Assembly (NCBI GenBank): GCA_029776555.1
Contig: JAKOSZ010000151.1
Span: forward strand, 1-9,185
Origin: Bacillota bacterium
GTDB lineage: Bacteria; Bacillota; Clostridia; Acetivibrionales; JAKOSZ01
Length of the DNA: 9,185 nt
Reading direction: 5' to 3'
Below are positions 1-6,539 of this stretch, one piece after another. Below the pieces are notes generated by a model. That model was given only the letters and a program-made list of their open reading frames with translations. It ran no database searches and was not told where the DNA came from. Each line of letters starts with the position of its first letter. Positions within the stretch are counted from its first letter, which is position 1. The position numbers were made by a program, and so were the translations under genes.

Positions 1-984
1 ATTGTAGAATACCTGGAAGCCTATGGCGGTAACAGGACCGACGGCGTCCTCGGCCACTCTTATGGAAATATCGTTCCAGGCCTCATAGGTCTTACCCTCC
101 AGGGCTACAAAATCCCACTTGTTGGGCGTTGAGTAGAACAGGTGAAGCCCCGCCCAGACATTGACCGGGAAATAGACCCTGGCCTTAATGGTGCTGCCCG
201 GCGGGATGTTCAGGCTCTGGTTGTACATACCCAGGTCAAACTGCACCCCGGAAGGCTCCTGGAAGGTAACCTTCACGGAACCCTGACCTTGATAGGCCTT
301 GGTGGTGTCATGCTCCAGGGTGGCGGTCCCGTTGACAACCTCCATGCCCTGGATGCCGTCTTCAAAGTCGAACAGCACAATCTCGTCGCCCGGTTCAGGC
401 TCGGGCTCTTCCCCGTATCCGTCGTAGGTTATGCTGTCAATCCATATTTCCCCTACCTGGTCTTCCGTGTTATATTCCGTACTGTTGTTGATGACTATGC
501 TGATGGCGTAAAGCTGGAATGTGACATTGGGTACTACAAACTCGTACCACTGGTCCTTGGGAAGATAAATGGTGGGCTTATATTCCGACAGATTCGCCCA
601 GCCTACGTCATACACACGGAAGGCCACGTCCACGTTGAGGCTGGAAGGCACATACACCCTTGCCCTCATGGTAGTGGGGGTAACAATCTGGGGCTTCGGG
701 TCCACCTGGTTAAGCCCCACCTGGGTGGCTTGGCCCGGCGCCAGGCTGAAGGAAACCTTGAGAGAAGATTCACCGGCGTAAGCCATGCTGGTATCCACCT
801 CTACGGTTGCGTATTCATTCCAGGGATGAAAGCCGTGGGTTTCGCCGTTTTCAAAGTTGAACAGGGTGTTGTCTTCCCCGGCGGCGCCGGCAATCACACC
901 ACCTGAGGCGCCGGCAAATACCGCAGCGAATACCATTGTCAGCACAAGCAGCCTGCAAATGCTTTTCCTCATCCTTTTACACAT
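1..984 (-). CDS. Secreted protein with tandem CBM-like beta-sandwich modules (C-terminus outside window)
   Basis: An open frame runs without a stop from ATG at 984 to the window edge, giving 328 residues with the C-terminus missing. The start has a strong SD (GGGAGGG within 991-998, 6 bases upstream); a second ATG at 972 is less well placed. Residues 1 to about 34 form a signal peptide: basic MCKRMRK, hydrophobic LLVLTMVFAAVFAG, and a likely cut in the IAGAAGED region. Two beta-rich modules follow. The first (about 39-190) opens with LFNFENGETHGF and the second (about 202 onward) with LFDFEDGIQGM, joined by an acidic EEPEPEPGDE linker. Repeated openings of this type and alternating aromatic strands are typical of carbohydrate-binding jelly-roll modules (CBM4/9-, CBM27- or related); I cannot fix the family. 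The missing part may carry a catalytic domain or a dockerin. It is the third gene of the cohesin-enzyme unit, so a role in extracellular glycan binding is likely (inference). Confidence 0.8.
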   Translation of the reverse strand, partial: MCKRMRKSICRLLVLTMVFAAVFAGASGGVIAGAAGEDNTLFNFENGETHGFHPWNEYATVEVDTSMAYAGESSLKVSFSLAPGQATQVGLNQVDPKPQIVTPTTMRARVYVPSSLNVDVAFRVYDVGWANLSEYKPTIYLPKDQWYEFVVPNVTFQLYAISIVINNSTEYNTEDQVGEIWIDSITYDGYGEEPEPEPGDEIVLFDFEDGIQGMEVVNGTATLEHDTTKAYQGQGSVKVTFQEPSGVQFDLGMYNQSLNIPPGSTIKARVYFPVNVWAGLHLFYSTPNKWDFVALEGKTYEAWNDISIRVAEDAVGPVTAIGFQVFYN

Positions 985-1107
985 CCAAAACCCTCCCTGC
1001 TTATTGTTAATATTGGTGACGAACGGTCCAGTGAGTTTCTGTCCTTAAGTTGTAACTGTTCAGCAAAGGTTTGAGCTTTCCGGTCTTAAATACGTCAGCA
1101 GTTTCAA

Positions 1108-1134
1108 GGGCGGGGAGCGGGCCGCCCCCCGCCC
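1108..1134 (-). other. GC-rich intergenic stem-loop after the enzyme gene
   Basis: Bases 1108-1115 (GGGCGGGG) pair perfectly with 1127-1134 (CCCCGCCC) across an 11-base loop that is itself GC-rich. On the minus strand the hairpin begins 8 bases after the stop of the 1314-residue enzyme. The bases that follow it are TTGAAAC, so there is no T-run and it is not a standard intrinsic terminator. It may protect the 3' end of the upstream message or mark an RNA processing site between the enzyme gene and the CBM gene. The rest of the 985-1142 gap shows no convincing promoter; the nearest -35-like TGGACC lacks a good -10. Confidence 0.5.
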
Positions 1135-1142
1135 GGCTTTAA

Positions 1143-4100
1143 CTATTTGCCCAGCACTTTGCTTGCCACATAGGCCAGGTCAAACAGGTCTACCCTTCCG
1201 TCGCCGTTGACATCCGCCTTCCTGGCCTCGTTCCAGTTGGGATCACCGCTGGAGGCGCCGTAGTAGTAAGCCACCTGGGCCACGTCTGCCACATTGATCC
1301 TGCCGTCGTTGTTTATATCGCCTGAGAGCATCACAACTACCTGTATTGCACAGCTGGCAGGCGACACCGCCAGCACCCCTCCGTCGGGAGCCGTTCCCAG
1401 CTCGGTCTTTACCATGTCTATCCTTCCGGAAGCCGTCTGGGAGATGTCCCTGGCTCTGAATACCAACCTGAGGCCTTTTTCGGAACCCAGGCCGTCAGAG
1501 TCCGCTTCAATTATCCTTATGATCCCCTGGCCTTCTTCCTTCACCAGCCTCAGGCTCCCTGATTCCACCATGGCCAATCCCATGGGTGCCATCTGGGCGC
1601 CTTCCGCCTTTACAAACTCGAACAGGCTGGCGTCATACCGGATGGTGATGTCCCTGGCGTAAACCCCGGCTGCCTCGCTGAAGCCAAGGCTTACGGAAAA
1701 TTCCTCCCCGGGAGCCACTGAGCCGGGCGCCGTCAGGACGGCAGAGGGACCGGCTGGACCGGCCAGAAGCCTGCAATCTCCATAGTTTGCCGTAGACTGC
1801 CAGTTGTCGCCGGTGCCTGCCCACATGACCTGGCTTTCCCGCACATCCCCGTCGTCATCGTCGTTGTTCCCGATGTCCAGGCCGATGACGGTGTCCTCAC
1901 CGGGGCTTATGTTATAATTGGCCCAGGGCAGCGCCATCTCCACGGTGTAGCCGTCGTCGGTATAGTGAACTGCGTGAAGCACCCCTGCGGTTATGCCGTT
2001 GTTGGCCCAGAGCCTGTTGTCAGCGCACCTTAACACCAGCTGCTGGTCGTAGTCGTCATAGTAGAGCCCCCTGTTGTGGTTGGAGTCAATGTAGACCTCC
2101 ACCGAGTCGTCCTCCCAGTTGTTCTCCGAATCGGCCCACAGGGCGTCATCCACGATCCTGACCCCTATATACAGGTAGCTGTCGTCCCAGAGTACTCCGA
2201 ACTGTACCGTGTTGTTGGATTCTCCCATTATCGACTTGGATACGTCGGTGCTGACATCCCAGGCCGCTTCGTTTAAACGGCCGTCAACCACCAGCCCCTG
2301 AACCCTTTTCGCCGACACCGAAGGCCTCTCGCCCGGCGGCGGCAGCTGCCTTAAGAGGTCCAGTGCCTGGTTTTCATATATGGGAGAGCCCTTGTAGCTG
2401 TACAAGTCATTCAGGGAGTGGGTCACCCTTACCACAACAGGACCCTCGGCCAGGTCTCCCCGCCTGTAAAGGAGGGCAAAGGCCGGGAACTGTCCCAGGA
2501 TGGAAGGCACCGCTATAGGCCACTTGGAATTGCCGGCCTCCCACTCTGCCGTGCCAAGGGCAAAGAAGTGGATTGCGTCCATGCCCTGGAGCCCTCCATA
2601 TATTGTCCACATGGGCACCGCTTCTCCCTTGAAGCGGTTGGGCATGGGCCAGGCAGTCTCGGTGATCATATGGGGATAGTTTTCCACCTGGAAGATCTGC
2701 GTAATTGCCGACTCCGGTTCAAATAAGGCGGTCCGGTCTTCGTACACATGCCCTACCCGCACCGAGTAGCTCGCTGCGTCACCTTCGTGCTTGCCTCCGA
2801 AGTAGCCGTGCCGGTCTATTACGGCCCCGGCGGTGTAGGTGTAGCGCTCCAGGGGATCCAGCAGTTTATTGTCAGCAGTGGTCCAGTTGCTGCAGCTTAT
2901 TATGCTCTGGGTGCCTATCTCGTTTCTGAAGAAGTCGGCCATGTCCTGGTAGAACTTCCTCTGGTCCTCCACCAGGAACTGCAGCTGGTCGGTCATGCGC
3001 CTGAGCTTTGCCCCAACGCCGTGCCCGCTGGCAGTCATGTGCCAGGCATCCAGGAGGGTCATCCTGCCTCCTTCCGGATCGTCGTAGGGCTGTTCAGTAC
3101 CCTCTCCCCAGGCGCTGATGGCGCTCTGAATTGAGCCGTACTTGCTTTCAAGCCAGGCCCCGAACTTCCTCTCCAGCTTTTCCATCTGCACTTCAGGTAT
3201 GTTGTCCCTTTTGAAAGTCCAGAAGAAGTAGCTGTCCTCGTTCTGGATTTCTATTATCGCCACGGCGGGGTCCTGGGCCAAAGGCAATCCCGTATAGGGG
3301 TTTTCCGTCAGGAATATGCTCCTGGCCCAGTTCTTGTATATCTCCTGGAACTGGGGATCAAACTGGAGAAGGGCAAAGGGATTCTTATTGGATATGGTGT
3401 CATAGCCCGGTATGCCGTGCTCAGGCCGTATACTCACCCACAGGGGGAAGTAAAAGCTGATGTTTACATATATGCCTTCCTGCTTCATGGCATATACAAA
3501 GTAGTGGAGCCTATCCAGTTTCTCAGGGTTTATCCTGGACAGGTCAGGGCTGCTTCCGTCGAACAGCGCCCCGTGGGCCCGCACCATGTTGACCCCGTAC
3601 TTGGCCAGCCGCCTTGCCATTAACCTTATGCTCTCCCTGTCCTGGTCTATGGTGGCGTCCACTGCCCAGAACTTCACCGGTTCCCCGCTGCCCAGGACAA
3701 AGCTGTCGCCTTCCCTTCTGACATAACCTGACTGTCCCGCCGCATCTTCGTTTAAATAGCTTAAGTCAATAAAGGATTCATCGTCGAAGCTGTCGGGGTC
3801 CGGTTCGAAGGCCCAGTAACCCTCTTCGGCAAGCCCGTATTTTGCATCTGGCTTTAGATTCCCCCGAGGTGTAAAGCTGCCGGGTATGAGCAGAAACGCG
3901 TCAAAACAGGCCGTAAGTGATTCGCCCTCGCCTGCCAGCAGCCTCAGTTCAAAGGTGTGGCTTCCGGCTTCCAGGTTAACCTTTCCAAGGTAGACCCAGT
4001 TGGCGGACACATTGGTTCTCAGAGTCACGCTGTCTGCCAGCATGCAGTTGGAATCGCAGATCTGCCAGTCCTCTTCATCAAACCTCCACCTGAAGGGGCC

Positions 4101-5087
4101 GTGCTTCCAGAATTTGCGCACCCAGAAGTTGTATTCCCCGTCAGAAGGCACCTCTACCTGGTACCTGGCATAGGTCTCGGGAGCTCCCACTGCTCTGTTC
4201 CCGTAAGCGTTGAGCCAGTTCCCCTCCGACAGGAGGTGGGCGGTTTCCGGGAAGGTGTGGGGCCCAAACCAGCTGGTGCTCTGGCTGGGGAAGTTGTGAT
4301 CAGTGCTGGACTCTCCCTCCCACCATATATAGGAAGTGGTTTGGGGCGGTTCATACACGGGATAGAGGCTGTCGGACACCAGGGTATAAATGCTGTCGGA
4401 AGGCAGGGTTATTCTTATCCCTTCCCCGGTCTCTTCTCCGGCAATTTCGCCCCGCGCATAGCCGTTGGGGTCCAGTGACATGACTTTAAGGCCGCTCCTG
4501 CCCTTTAAGGTCACTACGGCGCTGATGTTTTTTACGTTCACCGGCAGGCTCCCCAGGTTGGTTATGGTCTTGCCCCCTTCGCCTTCAGTGTAGCTCCAGC
4601 CGTAGGGCTTATCTTCGGTCACTGCCTGGATCAAAATCCTGTTGGAGGATGAAAGGGGGACATTGTCCAGGGCGGTTACCATGATGGTGGCGTATTCATT
4701 GTCCGATTCAATAGTCACATTGCTCAGCTCAAAGGAGCCTGCACTGTTGAGAAAACCGGTAACACCCTGATTCTTGGGCGTGTCTACCTTTATTACTCCC
4801 TTGTCGTAATCCCAGGTAATTTCATCGGTGGCGCTCCGTATGATCTTGTTTTCTGTGTCCACATAGTTTGAGAAGTCTATCTCCTCAATGTCAGACTGGT
4901 CCTGGGTGTAGTCCTGCACCACTTTTCCCACGTAGAAGCCCAGGGACCTTATATATTGCCTGTATAAGTCATCCGGGTTGTCTTCTCCGGCCGGGGCTGC
5001 TTCAACCCGGACCGGACCTGCAAAAGTGGAGCTCACACACATGGCAATAATCATAAATAAGGACACAAGTTTAAAGTACTTTTTCAC
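1143..5087 (-). CDS. Secreted multimodular clan GH-A glycoside hydrolase with CBM9-like, cohesin and dockerin modules
   Basis: 1314 residues, GTG start. Order of parts: signal peptide 1-30 (cut near VEA|APAG); beta-rich module about 66-240 with IRSATDEITWDYDKG and VDTPKNQGVTGF; CBM-like beta-sandwich about 253-402 with YIWWEGES and RKFWKHGPFRWRF; TIM barrel about 445-905; CBM9-like module about 922-1110 (VDGRLNEAAWD, WEDDSVEVYID); cohesin about 1113-1252; dockerin 1255-1314. In the barrel, E617 of IEIQNED fits the clan GH-A acid/base and E810 of HMITETAW fits the nucleophile. The dockerin has two intact Ca-binding F-hand loops, DINNDGRINVAD and DVNGDGRVDLFD. The protein is exported and hydrolyses a glycan; the substrate cannot be told (beta-galactoside, beta-glucan or mannan are all possible), nor the exact GH family. 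The combination with sandwich modules resembles uncharacterised large glycosidases of Planctomycetes and other polysaccharide degraders, but here it carries both halves of the cohesin-dockerin pair. It lies 96 bases downstream of a membrane cohesin gene, probably in one transcript. Confidence 0.9.
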   Translation of the reverse strand: MKKYFKLVSLFMIIAMCVSSTFAGPVRVEAAPAGEDNPDDLYRQYIRSLGFYVGKVVQDYTQDQSDIEEIDFSNYVDTENKIIRSATDEITWDYDKGVIKVDTPKNQGVTGFLNSAGSFELSNVTIESDNEYATIMVTALDNVPLSSSNRILIQAVTEDKPYGWSYTEGEGGKTITNLGSLPVNVKNISAVVTLKGRSGLKVMSLDPNGYARGEIAGEETGEGIRITLPSDSIYTLVSDSLYPVYEPPQTTSYIWWEGESSTDHNFPSQSTSWFGPHTFPETAHLLSEGNWLNAYGNRAVGAPETYARYQVEVPSDGEYNFWVRKFWKHGPFRWRFDEEDWQICDSNCMLADSVTLRTNVSANWVYLGKVNLEAGSHTFELRLLAGEGESLTACFDAFLLIPGSFTPRGNLKPDAKYGLAEEGYWAFEPDPDSFDDESFIDLSYLNEDAAGQSGYVRREGDSFVLGSGEPVKFWAVDATIDQDRESIRLMARRLAKYGVNMVRAHGALFDGSSPDLSRINPEKLDRLHYFVYAMKQEGIYVNISFYFPLWVSIRPEHGIPGYDTISNKNPFALLQFDPQFQEIYKNWARSIFLTENPYTGLPLAQDPAVAIIEIQNEDSYFFWTFKRDNIPEVQMEKLERKFGAWLESKYGSIQSAISAWGEGTEQPYDDPEGGRMTLLDAWHMTASGHGVGAKLRRMTDQLQFLVEDQRKFYQDMADFFRNEIGTQSIISCSNWTTADNKLLDPLERYTYTAGAVIDRHGYFGGKHEGDAASYSVRVGHVYEDRTALFEPESAITQIFQVENYPHMITETAWPMPNRFKGEAVPMWTIYGGLQGMDAIHFFALGTAEWEAGNSKWPIAVPSILGQFPAFALLYRRGDLAEGPVVVRVTHSLNDLYSYKGSPIYENQALDLLRQLPPPGERPSVSAKRVQGLVVDGRLNEAAWDVSTDVSKSIMGESNNTVQFGVLWDDSYLYIGVRIVDDALWADSENNWEDDSVEVYIDSNHNRGLYYDDYDQQLVLRCADNRLWANNGITAGVLHAVHYTDDGYTVEMALPWANYNISPGEDTVIGLDIGNNDDDDGDVRESQVMWAGTGDNWQSTANYGDCRLLAGPAGPSAVLTAPGSVAPGEEFSVSLGFSEAAGVYARDITIRYDASLFEFVKAEGAQMAPMGLAMVESGSLRLVKEEGQGIIRIIEADSDGLGSEKGLRLVFRARDISQTASGRIDMVKTELGTAPDGGVLAVSPASCAIQVVVMLSGDINNDGRINVADVAQVAYYYGASSGDPNWNEARKADVNGDGRVDLFDLAYVASKVLGK

Positions 5088-5096
5088 ACCTTCTCC

Positions 5097-5103
5097 CCTC
5101 CTT
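5097..5103 (-). promoter_or_regulatory. Ribosome binding site fixing the GTG start of the enzyme gene
   Basis: The minus strand reads AAAGGAGG followed by 9 bases and then GTG at 5087. The near-perfect anti-SD match at normal spacing, together with the basic-hydrophobic signal peptide beginning exactly there, supports GTG as the start rather than any internal ATG. Confidence 0.8.
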
Positions 5104-5118
5104 TAAGCTGGTCAGAGA

Positions 5119-5171
5119 GCATGGCGTTACCCCTGGCCAAACCTTTGCCATGCCGTCTGTTAACGCCCATG
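5119..5171 (-). other. Intergenic region with competing hairpins between cohesin and enzyme genes
   Basis: In the 96-base gap, GCATGGC (5119-5125) pairs with GCCATGC (5147-5153). Alternatively GGCGTTA (5123-5129) pairs with TAACGCC (5161-5167), extendable to CATGG and CCATG on the far sides with one bulged base. The two pairings share bases 5123-5125 and exclude each other. No T-run follows, so read-through into the enzyme gene is expected. Function is unknown: RNA processing, stability control or attenuation are possible. Confidence 0.4.
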
Positions 5172-5183
5172 TCCCCTGCCCTT

Positions 5184-6173
5184 TTACATGGCCTTTTTCG
5201 TACCTTTTACCTTGGTGTAGTAAATAACCCCCAATGCTATACACGCAGCAGCAAGAATAATGAGGACTGCCAAAGCTGCAGGCCAGAAGGATGCGGGCTG
5301 TTTCTCCCCGGAAGGGCTTTCGTCTGTGTCTGCCGCCAGGCTTTCGGCCTCTCCTTCCGGCTCATCGCCTTCTGAATAGCTGTACTTCTCTCCTGTGGTG
5401 TTGCTGGCGTATAAGCCCTCTTCACCGGCTTCTTCCCGGGATTCGGCGTCGCTTTCCAAACCGTCTCCTCCGGCGGCCTTTTCCCCGTCCGGCTTTATCT
5501 CCACTTCCGGCTCTTCAGGGGCTTCTTCCGGTTCCGGAAGGCCTATGACCTCTTCCCCATCTCCCTCTTCTTCAGGCTCAACTGTTTCAGCGGTGCCGTC
5601 CGAAGCGGGTTCGGCAGTCTCATCGGGCTCCCCAGGCAGCGCTTCTTCCTCCTGCAGCGGCTCCTCTTCGCCTTGCGGGTCTACTATGGTAATGGCAACC
5701 GTCTTGCCTACCTGGTAGCTGTCGCAGCCGGGGAGCAATACCTTGCCTTCCTTGCGGACCACTTTTATTGAATCAAGGACCACCGAAGCGGTACCCTCCG
5801 ATATGGCCTTAAACCTTAAAGAACACAGCGGCACGTCGCCGTTTTCCACCGGGTCATCTCCCAGCTTTGACAGGGCGTATACCATGCGCCCCTTAATCCG
5901 CTTGGGCTGAACCGCAAAGCCCTCGATGTATGACTCGGCCTTCACCAGCTCCAGGCGGTCGGCTTCATAGTCAAAACTCACCTCATAGGCGTATAAGTCC
6001 TTTACGTTAAAGGCCTTTACCTCCACTGCAAACTCGCTCCCCACATCCACCCTGTCAGCGCCCGGTAAGAAGTCGAAGCTGGGAGCGCTGTCCGCCCGCG
6101 CCCTGCAGGGACTAAACAGCAAAAGGGTTATTAAAAAATACAATATAATGTTATTCAACCCATATCTTTTCAT
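5184..6173 (-). CDS. Membrane-anchored single-cohesin protein (putative cell-surface dockerin receptor)
   Basis: 329 residues from ATG 6173, preceded by GAAGG with 7-base spacing. A signal peptide (1 to about 27, LYFLITLLLFSPCRARA) leads to a cohesin-type module at about 30-165. Its pattern VDVGSEFAVEVKAFNVKDLYAYEVSFDYEADRLELVKAE, shown here in its parts VDVGSEF, YAYEVSFDY and LELVKAE, fits the cohesin beta-sandwich, and it ends with a final strand VGKTVAITIVD. A linker of about 128 residues (166-293) is extremely rich in Glu, with Pro, Gly and Ser. A hydrophobic helix at about 296-318 (FWPAALAVLIILAAACIALG) with basic tail TKVKGTKKAM anchors the C-terminus with the cohesin outside. There is no LPXTG motif and no SLH repeat, so this differs from most clostridial anchoring scaffoldins. 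It is the first gene of the unit with the dockerin-bearing enzyme just downstream, which is the natural candidate partner (inference). Binding specificity is not readable from the sequence. Confidence 0.85.
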   Translation of the reverse strand: MKRYGLNNIILYFLITLLLFSPCRARADSAPSFDFLPGADRVDVGSEFAVEVKAFNVKDLYAYEVSFDYEADRLELVKAESYIEGFAVQPKRIKGRMVYALSKLGDDPVENGDVPLCSLRFKAISEGTASVVLDSIKVVRKEGKVLLPGCDSYQVGKTVAITIVDPQGEEEPLQEEEALPGEPDETAEPASDGTAETVEPEEEGDGEEVIGLPEPEEAPEEPEVEIKPDGEKAAGGDGLESDAESREEAGEEGLYASNTTGEKYSYSEGDEPEGEAESLAADTDESPSGEKQPASFWPAALAVLIILAAACIALGVIYYTKVKGTKKAM

Positions 6174-6248
6174 ATTACTACCTTCTTTCTTATAAATGAT
6201 AAAATGTTTTCCATTACCCGGTGTCAGCAGTCCCCTGCCTTAAGCACC

Positions 6249-6276
6249 AATATGGGTGCCTGGCGCAGCCGGTCAA
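6249..6276 (-). promoter_or_regulatory. Candidate promoter proximal to the cohesin gene
   Basis: The minus strand has TTGACC (6271-6276) and CATATT (6249-6254) with a 16-base spacer, giving 5/6 and 4/6 matches to the sigma-70/sigma-A boxes. Transcription would begin near 6242, leaving a leader of roughly 70 bases. The -10 overlaps the loop of the GCACC hairpin at 6244-6259. The match is modest and could be chance. Confidence 0.3.
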
Positions 6277-6319
6277 ACCTGGCAGCAGGTATATGGACAG
6301 GCCCTTACCCTTTTAAGTT

Positions 6320-6373
6320 TTGAGAGGCTTTTGTTGACTTAAGCCGGTGTTGAGAGTTGTTGATTTACCGGTG
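6320..6373 (-). repeat. Imperfect tandem repeat in the leader
   Basis: Two directly adjacent units, 6350-6373 (24 bases) and 6320-6349 (30 bases). On the minus strand both begin CACCGG, contain TCAACAA in the middle and end CTCTCAA; the second unit carries 6 extra bases around the middle block. The shared blocks are in the same order. It could be a duplicated protein-binding site or a tandem RNA element; nothing shows which. Confidence 0.55.
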
Positions 6374-6445
6374 ATTGGATTATGAAGGCAGACCCACCGC
6401 AAGATGCTCTCATAGGCAATCCCCCCAGATAACAAACAAAACATT

Positions 6446-6463
6446 GAAACTGAAAACAGTTTC
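6446..6463. promoter_or_regulatory. 18-base perfect inverted repeat, possible operator
   Basis: GAAACTG (6446-6452), four A, CAGTTTC (6457-6463). The arms match perfectly. It lies about 50 bases downstream of a TATAAT (6511-6516, minus strand), a place where a bound repressor could block transcription of the cohesin operon. The regulator is unknown and not encoded in the window. Confidence 0.4.
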
Positions 6464-6510
6464 TATCTACCAACAACAGCGGCCCTTTTGCTGATGGCTA
6501 TTCTCAAACA

Positions 6511-6516
6511 ATTATA
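6511..6516 (-). promoter_or_regulatory. Candidate distal -10 box for the cohesin operon
   Basis: A perfect TATAAT on the minus strand. The -35 at 17-base spacing (6534-6539, TGATTG) is poor, and a better TTGATT at 6531-6536 leaves only 14 bases. If used, it would give a leader of about 330 bases containing the palindrome at 6446-6463 and the tandem repeat. Confidence 0.3.
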
Positions 6517-6539
6517 GTTCATTTCCAAAAAATCAATCA

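Noticed and set aside
142..906. 254-codon open frame on the plus strand
   Set aside because: It lies wholly antisense to the CBM protein, has no convincing SD, and its translation has no recognisable domain. The minus-strand frame has a signal peptide and repeated modules.
3957..4478. 173-codon plus-strand open frame
   Set aside because: It is antisense to the sandwich module of the enzyme, where GC-rich third positions keep the opposite strand open. It has no domain or SD support.
6320..6373. CRISPR-like repeat
   Set aside because: There are only two adjacent units with no spacer between them, of unequal length, and no cas genes.
6174..6480. Possible known riboswitch or SRP/4.5S-like RNA in the leader
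   Set aside because: Short hairpins are present, but the conserved cores of SRP RNA, T-box, SAM and cyclic-di-GMP RNAs are not seen.
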